A stretch of 64,000 nt of DNA from Mesorhizobium sp. SARCC-RB16n (GCF_008520305.1 NZ_ML703253.1:186001-250000); one strand, 5' to 3'. Positions 9,193 to 17,862 are shown, counted from the stretch's first letter. Numbers and translations: made by a program. Notes: generated by a model from the letters alone, not told the origin.

Positions 9193-10838
9193 AGACCGGT
9201 GGACAACTGATCGTCGACGCCCTCGAAGCCAACGGCACCGACCGTATCTTCTGTGTGCCGGGCGAATCCTATCTTGCGGTGCTCGACGCGCTGCATGACT
9301 CCTCGATCCGCACCATCGTCTGCCGCCAGGAAGGCGGCGCTGCCATGATGGCCGACTGCCAGGGCCGGCTGACCGGCAAGCCCGGCATCTGCTTCGTGAC
9401 CCGCGGCCCCGGCGCCACCAACGCTTCGGCCGGCGTGCACATCGCCATGCAGGATTCGGTTCCGCTCATCCTGTTCATCGGCCAGGTCGCCAGCCACGCC
9501 AAGGAGCGAGAGGCTTTTCAGGAGGTTGATTACGTCAGGTTCTTCGGCGACATCGCCAAATGGGTGGTCGAGATCGACGACGCTTCGCGCATCCCCGAAT
9601 TCGTCACCCGCGCCTTCGCCGTGGCGACGTCGGGCCGTCCCGGCCCGGTCGTCATCTCGCTGCCGGAGGACATGCTGACCAGCATGGTCGATGCGCCGGA
9701 AGCACTTGCGCACACGCCGGTCGAGACCTATCCCGGCGAGGCCGAACTCGACGCACTGGAAATGCTGCTTGCCGGCGCGAAACGTCCCTTCGTCATCCTT
9801 GGCGGCACGCGCTGGAACGCGGACGCCGTGGCGCGAATGCATGAGATCGCCGAGGCCTGGTCGCTTCCTGTCGGCTGTTCCTTCCGCCGCCAGATGTTGT
9901 TCGACAATCTTCATCAAAACTATGCCGGCGATGTCGGCATCGGCATCAATCCGAAGCTGGCGGCGGCGATCAAGCAGGCCGACGTCGTTCTCTTGATCGG
10001 CGGCCGCATGGGCGAGATGCCGTCTTCGGACTACACGCTGCTGAAGAGCCCCTATCCCGACCAGGCATTGGTGCACGTCCATGCCGACGCCGGCGAACTC
10101 GGCCGGGTCTACCGCCCGACGCTGGCCATTAACGCCTCGCCGGCGGCTTTCGTCGAGGCTTTCGCCAAGCGCAAGCCGGCCGAAACGCCGGCATGGGCGG
10201 CCGAGACGCCAAAGCACCACGCGGCCTATCTCGAATGGTCGACGCCACCACAGACAGGCCCTGGCGCCGTGCAGATGGGTCCGATCATGGACTATCTGGA
10301 AAAAATGTTGCCCGAAGACGCCATCCTGACCAATGGCGCCGGCAACTACGCCACCTGGGTACATCGTTTCCACCGCTTCCGCCGTTTCGCCACGCAGGGC
10401 GCACCGACCTCGGGCTCGATGGGCTATGGCACGCCGGCGGCGGTCGCCGCCAAGGCGCTTTATCCGGATCGCACCGTGGTTGCATTTGCCGGCGACGGCT
10501 GCTTCCTGATGAATGGGCAGGAATTCGCCACCGCCGTGCAGTACGACCTGCCGATCGTCGTCATCGTCGTCAACAACGGCATTTACGGCACCATCCGCAT
10601 GCACCAGGAGCGCGAATATCCCGGCCGTGTCGTCGGCACCGATCTGAAGAACCCCGATTTTGCCGCGCTTGCCCGCGCCTATGGCGGCCATGGCGAGACG
10701 GTGGAGAAGACGGCGGAATTCGCAATGGCGTTTGAGCGTGCGCTCTCCAGCGGCAAGCCGGCGATCGTCGAGATCAGGCTCGATCCTGAAGCGATCACGC
10801 CGACCCGGACGATGACACAGATACGCGACAAGGCTTAA
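9189..10838 (+). CDS. Thiamine-diphosphate enzyme of the acetolactate-synthase-like group
   Basis: A 549-residue protein with three ThDP domains: N-terminal PYR with the cofactor-activating Glu in CRQEGGAAMM (about 49), a central domain with VILGGTRWN and VLLIGGRMGE, and a C-terminal PP domain with the GDG...NN motif (GDGCFLMNG ... VVNNGIYG). It resembles acetolactate synthase and 2-oxoacid decarboxylases, but no regulatory subunit gene follows and its reaction is unknown. Pairing with a class III CoA-transferase recalls frc-oxc of oxalate catabolism. Whether it acts on an acyl-CoA is an inference from context only. Confidence 0.75.
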   Translation: MKTGGQLIVDALEANGTDRIFCVPGESYLAVLDALHDSSIRTIVCRQEGGAAMMADCQGRLTGKPGICFVTRGPGATNASAGVHIAMQDSVPLILFIGQVASHAKEREAFQEVDYVRFFGDIAKWVVEIDDASRIPEFVTRAFAVATSGRPGPVVISLPEDMLTSMVDAPEALAHTPVETYPGEAELDALEMLLAGAKRPFVILGGTRWNADAVARMHEIAEAWSLPVGCSFRRQMLFDNLHQNYAGDVGIGINPKLAAAIKQADVVLLIGGRMGEMPSSDYTLLKSPYPDQALVHVHADAGELGRVYRPTLAINASPAAFVEAFAKRKPAETPAWAAETPKHHAAYLEWSTPPQTGPGAVQMGPIMDYLEKMLPEDAILTNGAGNYATWVHRFHRFRRFATQGAPTSGSMGYGTPAAVAAKALYPDRTVVAFAGDGCFLMNGQEFATAVQYDLPIVVIVVNNGIYGTIRMHQEREYPGRVVGTDLKNPDFAALARAYGGHGETVEKTAEFAMAFERALSSGKPAIVEIRLDPEAITPTRTMTQIRDKA

Positions 10839-10842
10839 GGGT

Positions 10843-10863
10843 CGCCAGGCCGAGTTCCTGGCG
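10843..10863. terminator. Stem-loop between convergent genes
   Basis: CGCCAGG (10843-10849) pairs with CCTGGCG (10857-10863) across a 7-base loop, just after the ThDP gene stop and before the 3' end of the opposing CHRD gene. It is followed by CCCCTCT rather than a clean U-run, so it is at best a weak two-way terminator. Confidence 0.45.
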
Positions 10864-10891
10864 CCCCTCTATATGCCGCCGGCCTCGGCTT

Positions 10892-11335
10892 CTACATCGC
10901 CTTTTCGATCTGCCCGCGGATCTCGCCGTCCTTGTTGGCAGCCGTGTGCACGTTGACGTAATATTTGCCGGCCTCCAAGTCAGCGGCCTGCGCATCCGTC
11001 AGCGTGGCCGATCCCTTGATCGGGCTCTTGAGCTTGCCTTTGAACGGGATCACGGGGTCGGCGTTTTCACCCATTGCCGCCGGGCCGTGGATGTGCGCGG
11101 CCGTCGCCGGACCGCTAAGGCCGGAATACTTCACGTTCCAGCTGAGCTTCTTCTTGGTGGTGTCGAAGGTGAACGTGGCCGTCCCCTTGCCTTTGGTTGT
11201 GACGGCCGGGCTCTGCTGGCCGCCATCGAGGGTCGCCTTGTATTTTACCATCTCGGCCATGGCCGGTGACGCGAACAGGAAAGCGGTGGAAATGGCGAGC
11301 GCCGATAGGGCCGGCAGGAAGGAGTGAGCGCGCAT
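10892..11335 (-). CDS. Secreted CHRD-domain protein
   Basis: A 147-residue protein with a signal peptide (about 1-27, ending SPAMA) and one CHRD domain over the rest. CHRD features visible are AHIHGPA, SATLTDAQAADL and YYVNVHTAANKDGEIRGQI (first part YYVNVHTAANKDGE). CHRD domains are beta-rich modules first seen in chordin; bacterial single-domain forms are exported proteins without a known reaction. Nothing in the neighbours points to a role. Confidence 0.8.
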   Translation of the reverse strand: MRAHSFLPALSALAISTAFLFASPAMAEMVKYKATLDGGQQSPAVTTKGKGTATFTFDTTKKKLSWNVKYSGLSGPATAAHIHGPAAMGENADPVIPFKGKLKSPIKGSATLTDAQAADLEAGKYYVNVHTAANKDGEIRGQIEKAM

Positions 11336-11452
11336 GAAGAACCTCCGATTGAATGCAGCATCCGTCGCGGCTCCCCGACGCGCGGATGCTTCAGTGCAAC
11401 GGCTGGGCGGCGCAATGTATCCCCGGACACGGTTTTGTGATCGGAGCGCATG

Positions 11453-11480
11453 AAAAAGGGGCAGTCGCCCGCCCCTTTTT
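11453..11480 (-). terminator. Rho-independent terminator of the importer operon
   Basis: AAAAAGGGGC (11453-11462) pairs with GCCCCTTTTT (11471-11480) with an 8-base loop, giving a GC stem with a U-run in either direction. It lies 46 bp past the stop of the binding-protein gene at 11527 and should end that minus-strand operon. It can also act on plus-strand transcripts. Confidence 0.85.
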
Positions 11481-11526
11481 GATGTCAGCCGCCGGTCGCA
11501 GGCGCTGTTGATTGCGTCTGCGAGGC

Positions 11527-12498
11527 TTACTTGACCGCCTTGTCGGTGATGGCGGTGGTATAGGCGCCTTTCGGTTCCTTGGTGATGATCTTCTGGTCGA
11601 GCAGCGCCTTGGCGGTGCGTTCGTAGGTCGCCGGGTCGAGCTTGCCGTCGGCATTGTCGATCAGCTTGGCGACTTCGCTCATCATCCGCTTCTGGTGGTT
11701 CTCGTCCTGGCCACCGCCGTCCATGACGATGCCTGCCGCCTCGTCATTGTGGTCGACCGCGTATTTCCAGCCCTTCATCGAAGCGCGCACGAAACGCACC
11801 ATCTTGTCCTCGAAGGCCGGGTCCTTGAGCTTGTCTTCCGACGCATAGAGGCCGTCCTCGAGCAGGTCGTTGCCCATCGCCGAGTAGTTGAACACGGTCA
11901 GCTGTTCGGGCTTGTAGCCGGCGTCGATCAGCTGCCAGTACTCGTTATAGGTCATGACCGAGATGCAATCCGCCTGCTTCTGGATCAGCGGCTGCACGTC
12001 GAAACTCTGCTTCAGCACGGTGACGCCATCGGGGCCGCCATCGGTCTTGAGGCCAAGCTTGTTCATCCAGGCATAGAACGGATATTCATTGCCGAAGAAC
12101 CAGACGCCCAGCGTATGACCCTTGAAGTCGGCTTCGCTCTTGATCGGGCCGTCCTTCGGGCAGACCAGCTCCATGCCGGCCTTCTTGAACGGCTGGGCGA
12201 TGTTGACCAGCGGCACGCCCTTTTCGCGTGCGGCCAGGGCGCCGCCCATCCAGTCGACGATGACGTCGGCGCCGCCGCCGGCGATCACCTGCTCGGGCGC
12301 GATGTCGGGACCGCCCGGCTTGATGTCGACGTCGAGACCCTCGGCGTCATAGAAACCCTTGGCCTTGGCGACATAGTAGCCGGCAAACTGAGCCTGCGTG
12401 ACCCATTTCAGCTGCAAGGTCACCTTGTCGGCGGCCATCGCCTGGAACGCGGCCAGCGACATCGCGCCGGCCAGAACTGGAATAATAAGTCTTTTCAT
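11527..12498 (-). CDS. NMT1/THI5-type ABC substrate-binding protein
   Basis: A 323-residue periplasmic protein: signal peptide (MKRLIIPVLAGAMSLAAFQAMA), then KVTLQLKWVTQAQFAGYYVA, the opening typical of the NMT1/THI5 family that binds HMP-type pyrimidines, riboflavin precursors and similar rings. The end of the family signature (EGLDVDIKPGGPDIAPEQV, part EGLDVDIKPGGPD) is present. It is the last gene of an ATPase-permease-permease-binding protein operon beside the uracil catabolic genes, so a pyrimidine or its reduced form is the likely cargo. No TPP-riboswitch-like leader is seen. ATG 12498 gives the signal peptide; the open frame upstream does not. Confidence 0.85.
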   Translation of the reverse strand: MKRLIIPVLAGAMSLAAFQAMAADKVTLQLKWVTQAQFAGYYVAKAKGFYDAEGLDVDIKPGGPDIAPEQVIAGGGADVIVDWMGGALAAREKGVPLVNIAQPFKKAGMELVCPKDGPIKSEADFKGHTLGVWFFGNEYPFYAWMNKLGLKTDGGPDGVTVLKQSFDVQPLIQKQADCISVMTYNEYWQLIDAGYKPEQLTVFNYSAMGNDLLEDGLYASEDKLKDPAFEDKMVRFVRASMKGWKYAVDHNDEAAGIVMDGGGQDENHQKRMMSEVAKLIDNADGKLDPATYERTAKALLDQKIITKEPKGAYTTAITDKAVK

Positions 12499-12538
12499 TT
12501 TTTTACCCTCTGAAGTTAGTGCCCTAAACCCACCGCCC

Positions 12539-13693
12539 CTATCCACCACGGACAGAGGGATGCCAAAACGTGACGGCCCTTTCGACAAGGGCGACCACGC
12601 CATAAAAGACCGAACCCGCAAGTGCTGCAACTGCGATTTCGGCCCAGACCATGTCGATGTTCATCCGCCCGACCTCGGTCGAAATGCGGAATCCCATGCC
12701 GACGACGGGCGTGCCGAAGAACTCGGCGACGATGGCGCCGATCAGCGCCAGCGTCGAGTTGATCTTCAGCGCGTTGAAGATGAAAGGCGCCGCCGCCGGC
12801 AGCCGCAGCTTGATGAGCGTCGGCCAATAGCCGGACGCATAGGTGCGCATCAGGTCGCGCTCCATATGGCCGGACGCGGCGAGCCCGGCGACCGTGTTCA
12901 CCAGCATCGGGAAGAAGGTCATGATGATGACGACAGCCGCCTTGGACTGCCAGTCGAAACCGAACCACATCACCATGATCGGCGCCACGCCGATGATCGG
13001 CAGCGCCGAGACCATGTTGCCGATCGGCAAGAGCCCGCGCCGCAGGAACGGAACGCGATCGGCGAGGATGGCGGTGATGAAGCCGGCGCCGCTGCCCACC
13101 ACATAGCCGAAGAGCACCGCCTTGAAGATCGTCTGCCGAACGTCGGCTCCGAGCACCGGCAGCGAATTGGCTATGCGCACGCCAATGGCGCTTGGCGGCG
13201 GCAGCAGGATGAAAGGAATGCCGGCGCCCCGCGTCACCGCTTCCCAGATGATCAGGATCCAGGCGCCGAAGATGGCCGGAATGATCAGGCGCAGCGCGGT
13301 CCGTGCCCAGCTTGCCGTCGGGCGCAGTCCAGACAAGACCGCGACACAACGCCAGCCAAGCAGCCAGGCGGACGCGAGCAGCAGGAAATATGGCGCCCGC
13401 GCCAGACCTTCGAAGCCGGCAATGCCCCTGATGAGCAACCAGGCTGCCAGATGCGCCCCGATAAAAAGCACGACAGCTTCGATCATGGGCGGTAATTTGG
13501 CCATGGAGATCAAAGCGGCGAGAAGCAGCGCGCCGAAGATGAGCCAAGTCGCCGCTCCATAGGGATAGATCAACGTCCCCACGGGCTGCGCCAGCGAATC
13601 AATTTTTGGCGCTGCGATCGCTCCGAGCGCAACCGCGATCAGGCAAAGCAAGATCGCCAGAACCGCCTGCCACGAAGGTTTCAGCCGATTCAT
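12539..13693 (-). CDS. ABC transporter permease, pyrimidine-type importer
   Basis: A 384-residue inner-membrane permease. Residues 1-170 hold four or five extra hydrophobic segments not usual for this family. The C-terminal part is a standard binding-protein-dependent permease domain with the EAA-type loop (GYWPTLIKLRLPAAAPFIF, part ASGYWPTLIKLRLPAA). It overlaps the upstream permease gene by four bases (ATGA at 13690-13693), and the binding-protein gene follows after 40 bp. It presumably forms a heterodimeric channel with its neighbour. Confidence 0.82.
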   Translation of the reverse strand: MNRLKPSWQAVLAILLCLIAVALGAIAAPKIDSLAQPVGTLIYPYGAATWLIFGALLLAALISMAKLPPMIEAVVLFIGAHLAAWLLIRGIAGFEGLARAPYFLLLASAWLLGWRCVAVLSGLRPTASWARTALRLIIPAIFGAWILIIWEAVTRGAGIPFILLPPPSAIGVRIANSLPVLGADVRQTIFKAVLFGYVVGSGAGFITAILADRVPFLRRGLLPIGNMVSALPIIGVAPIMVMWFGFDWQSKAAVVIIMTFFPMLVNTVAGLAASGHMERDLMRTYASGYWPTLIKLRLPAAAPFIFNALKINSTLALIGAIVAEFFGTPVVGMGFRISTEVGRMNIDMVWAEIAVAALAGSVFYGVVALVERAVTFWHPSVRGG

Positions 13694-14568
13694 GCCGTCC
13701 TCCCGCCCATGGCGCGATCGACGAGGCGCCCGGCAATGCCGACCACCATGACGAGAAGTGCCGCAACGATCGAACCTGCCACCAGCGCCGACCAGATGAC
13801 GATGGACTGGCTGTAATAGGCGCCGGCCAGCAGCTTGGCGCCGATGCCGGCGACCGCGCCGGTCGGCAGCTCGCCGACGATGGCGCCGACCAGGCTTGCC
13901 GCCACAGCCACCTTCATCGAGGTGAACAGGAACGGCACCGACGCTGGAACACGCAGCTTCCAGAAGGTCTGCGCGCGGCTGGCATTGTAGGTGTGCATCA
14001 GGTCGAGGTGCATGAGTTCGGGCGAGCGCAGTCCCTTCACCATGCCGACTGTCACCGGAAAGAACGACAGATAAGTCGAGATCATTGCCTTCGGGATCAG
14101 CCCGGTAATGCCGATCGCCGCTAGCACGACGATGATCATCGGCGCCACCGCAAGGATCGGAATGGTCTGCGAAGCGATGATCCACGGCATCAGGCTGCGG
14201 TCGAGCGTCGCCACATGGACGATGCCGACGGCAATGACGATGCCGAGCGCGGTGCCGAAGGCAAAGCCGAGCAGTGTCGAGGACAGCGTTATCCAGGCGT
14301 TGTAGACGAGACTGCGGTTCGAGTTGATGGGCCGCAGGAAAGTGTTCTCGAAGAAATTCACCGCCACCTGATGCGGCGCCGGGAGCGTCGGCTTCGGCTG
14401 CGATAGCGTCTTGCCGATGAACTCGACAGTGCCTGGCGTTTCGTTTGCGCGGGTGTCGAGATCGCGCTGGAACGGCGCGTTGAGGATGACGGCGAAAACA
14501 TACCAGAGCACGACCACGCCAGCCAGGATCGAGGTCACCGGGATGATCTTGTCACGGAAGCTATCCAT
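13690..14568 (-). CDS. ABC transporter permease, pyrimidine-type importer
   Basis: A 292-residue permease of the same BPD_transp_1 family, starting MDSFRDKIIPVTSILAGV. One N-terminal membrane span, a periplasmic stretch (about 35-85), then the five-helix core with the EAA loop (NASRAQTFWKLRVPASVPFLF, part ASRAQTFWKLRVPAS). I chose ATG 14568, which has GAGGG seven bases upstream; an in-frame GTG at 14589 would add seven residues. A large inverted repeat lies between this gene and the ATPase gene of the same operon. Confidence 0.83.
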   Translation of the reverse strand: MDSFRDKIIPVTSILAGVVVLWYVFAVILNAPFQRDLDTRANETPGTVEFIGKTLSQPKPTLPAPHQVAVNFFENTFLRPINSNRSLVYNAWITLSSTLLGFAFGTALGIVIAVGIVHVATLDRSLMPWIIASQTIPILAVAPMIIVVLAAIGITGLIPKAMISTYLSFFPVTVGMVKGLRSPELMHLDLMHTYNASRAQTFWKLRVPASVPFLFTSMKVAVAASLVGAIVGELPTGAVAGIGAKLLAGAYYSQSIVIWSALVAGSIVAALLVMVVGIAGRLVDRAMGGRTA

Positions 14569-14590
14569 GGCGTTGCCCTCGCGGGCCACA

Positions 14591-14819
14591 CGCCTTCGTC
14601 ATCCTAGGGCGAAGCAAGGAGCGAAGCGACGCGGCGCAGACCCTAGGATCCATGCCGTTACCTCTGCGCTCCGCGACGGTGCGGAATATGGCTCCCTTCG
14701 CCTCGCTCTGCCCGGTGGATATCCTGAACCGTTTGCGCCCCTCGGCCAATGTCACGGCATGGATCCTAGGGTCTGCGCAGGCGACTTCGCGCCTGCTTCG
14801 CCCTAGGATGACGAAGGCG
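14591..14819. repeat. Long palindromic intergenic repeat (RIME/MITE-like)
   Basis: The left arm (14591-14657) begins CGCCTTCGTCATCCTAGGGC and ends GGATCCATGCCG. The right arm (14755-14819) is its near-perfect reverse complement, from CGGCATGGATCC to GACGAAGGCG. About 97 bp lie between the arms. In RNA this would fold into a hairpin of about 60 bp. It fills the 278-bp gap between the ATPase and permease genes of the importer operon and has no coding content. Elements of this shape are scattered between genes in rhizobia; the name is by resemblance. Confidence 0.85.
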
Positions 14820-14846
14820 TTGTTGGCCGCTCCTTCGTGAAGGCGC

Positions 14847-15638
14847 TCAATCATCATAACTGTGCCCTGCCCTCAACCCATCCCGCACCCGCGCGGCGAT
14901 CGCCAGGAATTCCGGCGTCTCGCGGATGTCGAGCGGCCGCTCCTTCGGCAGCGTCGATTCGATGATGTCGCTGACCCGGCCAGGACGCGGTGACATGACG
15001 ACGATGCGCGTCGACAGATAGACCGCCTCGGGAATGGAGTGGGTGACGAAGCAGATGGTCTTGTTGGTCCGGCCCCACAGTTGCAGCAATTGCTCGTTGA
15101 GGTGGTCGCGCACGATCTCGTCCAGCGCGCCGAATGGCTCATCCATCAACAGGAGGTCGGCGTCGAAGGCCAGCGCACGGGCGATCGAGGCGCGCTGCTG
15201 CATGCCGCCGGAAAGCTGCCAGGGATATTTCTTCTCGAAGCCACTGAGATTGACGAGGTCGAGCGTGCGCTTGATGCGCTCCGCTTGCTCGGTCCTGGAC
15301 AGACCCATGATTTCCAGCGGCAGCGCGACATTGCGTTCGATGGTGCGCCAGGGAAACAGGGCGGCGGCCTGGAAGACATAGCCATAGGCGCGTTTCTCGC
15401 GCGCCTGTTCAGCTGTCATGCCGTTGACTGAAATCGCCCCCGAAGTCGGCCTTTCCAAGTCGGCGATGACGCGCAGCAAAGTGGTCTTGCCGCAGCCCGA
15501 CGGCCCGATGAAGGAGACGAACTCACCCTTGCCGATGGTCAGGTCGACATTGGACAGCGCCTGCACCGGGCCGTCATTGGTCTGGAAGGTGAGGCCAAGT
15601 TTGCTTGCCGAAACGACGGCTGGCGAAGGTCCCCTCAT
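14847..15638 (-). CDS. ABC transporter ATPase, pyrimidine-type importer
   Basis: A 263-residue ATPase of the SsuB/TauB/ThiZ group: Walker A GPSGCGKTT (about 43-51), Q-loop FQAAALFPWRT, signature LSGGMQQRASIARAL, Walker [13 protein letters not shown] and the switch His in CFVTHSIPEA. It would drive the two permeases. It is the first gene of the operon. I chose ATG 15638; a 24-codon upstream frame (15635-15709) ends on the same ATGA. The upstream 140 bp are shared with the divergent cupin gene and must hold both promoters. Confidence 0.87.
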   Translation of the reverse strand: MRGPSPAVVSASKLGLTFQTNDGPVQALSNVDLTIGKGEFVSFIGPSGCGKTTLLRVIADLERPTSGAISVNGMTAEQAREKRAYGYVFQAAALFPWRTIERNVALPLEIMGLSRTEQAERIKRTLDLVNLSGFEKKYPWQLSGGMQQRASIARALAFDADLLLMDEPFGALDEIVRDHLNEQLLQLWGRTNKTICFVTHSIPEAVYLSTRIVVMSPRPGRVSDIIESTLPKERPLDIRETPEFLAIAARVRDGLRAGHSYDD

Positions 15639-15777
15639 CGGTTGCGGCCTGCCTGTTCCCGCGGCGCCGTCCCGATTCCGATTGCTTTTATCGCGATATT
15701 GTTTTCCATTCGACCCGTCCCATTGGCCTTCAGTCCTGCTGACTTTGTTCCACTCAACCGACGCCCGGAGTTTCCCG

Positions 15778-16182
15778 ATGTCGCCTAAACCCACTTGTCA
15801 TCTTATCCGCCCTGAAAGCACTTATGAAGGCAAGCAGGGTCTGACCTATTTCGCCGGCATCGCCACGGAGTCCGTCGGCTCCTCCGGCATCTGTATGCAC
15901 GTGCTCACCATGCCCCCCGGCGCCCGCGCCAAGGCGCATCTGCATGAGAACCATGAAACGGCGATCTACGTGCTCTCCGGCGAGGTCCATACCTGGTATG
16001 GCGACCGGCTGGAGCACCACATCGTCGTCAAGGCCGGCGACCTCTTCTACATTCCTGCCGGCGTGCCGCATTTGCCGGCCAATCTGAGCAACGCTCCGTC
16101 TTCGGCCGTCATTGCCCGCACCGATCCCAACGAACAGGAAAGCGTCGTCCTGCTGCCGGAACTGGATGCGTTGGTCGCCTGA
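15778..16182 (+). CDS. Small cupin-domain protein
   Basis: A 134-residue single-domain cupin. Motif 1 is visible as PGARAKAHLHENHETAIYVLSGE (metal ligands in HLHENHE) and motif 2 as GDLFYIPAGVPHLPAN. Such proteins bind a divalent metal and act as isomerases, ureidoglycolate-type lyases, or sensors; the reaction here is not known. It is divergent from the importer operon and convergent with dihydropyrimidinase, so a link to pyrimidine or ureido metabolism is possible but unproven. The start has CGGAG seven bases upstream. Confidence 0.75.
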   Translation: MSPKPTCHLIRPESTYEGKQGLTYFAGIATESVGSSGICMHVLTMPPGARAKAHLHENHETAIYVLSGEVHTWYGDRLEHHIVVKAGDLFYIPAGVPHLPANLSNAPSSAVIARTDPNEQESVVLLPELDALVA

Positions 16183-16363
16183 GACCGGTGTTGGCGGGTG
16201 GCCAGTCCTGCTGAGGAACGCAGGCAGGACAATTGCCTCAGACCGACGCCGCCCCTCGGCAATCATTGGCACCGAGACAATTTCCCATGGGCATTGCCGT
16301 CCAAGACCTGCCTGGCGATCAGTATCGCGGTTGCCGCCATGGCGGGAGCAAGAGCCCGCATCC

Positions 16364-17815
16364 TCAAACCCCGGTCGCCGGAATGCCGGTGCGTTCCACC
16401 TTGCGCGGCGCGGTGATCTCTTTCCAGGTCGACAGCGCCCTGTTCACGGCCGCGTTCGGCTCACGGCCAACGAACTCACCGTGGCCGGGCTTCGCCTTGA
16501 CCTCGGCCTCCTCGATCGACAGCGCGCCGCGCGAGAACACGAAGCGCGGCAGGCCGGTCACCTCGACGCCTTCGAACACGTTGTAGTCGATGACCGACTG
16601 CTGCTTCTTGGCCGAGATTGTCTTCTTGCGCTTCGGATCCCAGACGATGATGTCGGCATCCGCACCTTCGACGATGGCGCCCTTTTTCGGATACATGTTG
16701 AGGATCTTGGCGATGTTGGTCGAGGTCACGGCGACGAACTCGTTCATCGTCAGCCGCCCAGTGTTGACGCCCCGGGTCCATAGCACCGGCAGCCGGTCCT
16801 CGAGACCGCCTGTGCCGTTGGGGATCTTGGTGAAATTGCCGACGCCGAAACGCTTCTGGTCGGTGGTGAAGGCGCAATGGTCGGTCGCCACCACCTGCAG
16901 CGATCCGGCCTGCAGGCCGGCCCACAGCGAATCCTGGTGCAGCTTGTTGCGGAAGGGCGGGCTCATCACGCGGCGCGCCGCATGGTCCCAGTCCTTGTCG
17001 AAATATTCGCTCTCGTCCAGCGTCAGGTGCTGGATCAGCGGCTCGCCGAACACGCGCATGCCCTTCTGGCGCGCCCGGCGGATCGCCTCATGGCTCTGCT
17101 CGCAGGAGACATGCACGACATAGAGCGGCACGCCGGCCATATCGGCGATCATGATGGCGCGGTTGGTTGCCTCGCCTTCCACTTCCGGTGGGCGCGAATA
17201 GGCATGGCCTTCCGGGCCATTGTTGCCGGCGGCGAGCAGCTTCTGCGACAGGGCCGCGACCACATCGCCGTTTTCGGCATGCACCAGCGGCAGCGCACCG
17301 AGATCGGCACAGCGCTGGAACGACGCGTACATCTCGTCGTCGTCGACCATCAGCGCGCCCTTGTAGGCCATGAAATGCTTGAACGAAGTGATGCCCTTGT
17401 CCACCACGGTGGCCATCTCGTCGAACACCTGCTTGCCCCACCAGGTGATCGCCATGTGGAACGAATAGTCGCACGCCGCCTTTGAGGTCTTGTTGTCCCA
17501 CATCTGCAAGGCTTCGAGTAGCGATTGCTGCGGCGCCGGCAGGCAGAAGTCGACCACCATCGTCGTGCCGCCGGCAAGGGCCGCGCGCGTGCCGGATTCG
17601 AAATCGTCGGCCGAATAGGTGCCCATGAACGGCATTTCGAGATGGGTGTGCGGATCGATGCCGCCCGGCATGATGTAGCAGCCCGTGGCGTCGAACTCAT
17701 GGTCGCCATGCAGGTTGGAACCGATGGCGACGATCTTGCCGTGCTGCATCAGCACATCGGCCTTCCACGTGCGGTCGGCGGTGACGATGGTGCCGTTCCG
17801 GATGACTTTGGTCAT
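16364..17815 (-). CDS. hydA: Dihydropyrimidinase (hydantoinase)
   Basis: A 483-residue cyclic amidohydrolase with all metal ligands of the family: His56 and His58 (GGIDPHTHLEMPF), the carbamylated Lys152 (FMAYKGA), His179 (PLVHAENGD), His235 (VVHVSCEQ) and Asp312 (VVATDHCAF). It opens dihydrouracil or dihydrothymine to N-carbamoyl-beta-alanine or its methyl form in the cytoplasm. It is the last gene of a minus-strand group with the aminotransferase and the carbamoyl amidohydrolase, which supports dihydropyrimidinase rather than an industrial-type hydantoinase role. It follows the immunity-like gene by 47 bp. Confidence 0.93.
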   Translation of the reverse strand: MTKVIRNGTIVTADRTWKADVLMQHGKIVAIGSNLHGDHEFDATGCYIMPGGIDPHTHLEMPFMGTYSADDFESGTRAALAGGTTMVVDFCLPAPQQSLLEALQMWDNKTSKAACDYSFHMAITWWGKQVFDEMATVVDKGITSFKHFMAYKGALMVDDDEMYASFQRCADLGALPLVHAENGDVVAALSQKLLAAGNNGPEGHAYSRPPEVEGEATNRAIMIADMAGVPLYVVHVSCEQSHEAIRRARQKGMRVFGEPLIQHLTLDESEYFDKDWDHAARRVMSPPFRNKLHQDSLWAGLQAGSLQVVATDHCAFTTDQKRFGVGNFTKIPNGTGGLEDRLPVLWTRGVNTGRLTMNEFVAVTSTNIAKILNMYPKKGAIVEGADADIIVWDPKRKKTISAKKQQSVIDYNVFEGVEVTGLPRFVFSRGALSIEEAEVKAKPGHGEFVGREPNAAVNRALSTWKEITAPRKVERTGIPATGV

Positions 17816-17862
17816 TTTCTTGTTCCCTTGTTCTTACACCTTATAGCCAGGCTTTTGCAGCG

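Noticed and set aside
9117-10691. Open frame of about 520 codons antisense to the ThDP enzyme gene
   Set aside because: No domain pattern, while the sense frame shows all ThDP motifs.
14561-14857. Open frame of about 98 codons on the minus strand between the ATPase and permease genes
   Set aside because: It is the translation of the palindromic repeat; both arms give related short peptides and there is no ribosome site.
15639-15777. Possible TPP riboswitch before the NMT1/THI5-type importer
   Set aside because: The conserved CUGAGA and related core elements are not present in this 139-bp gap.
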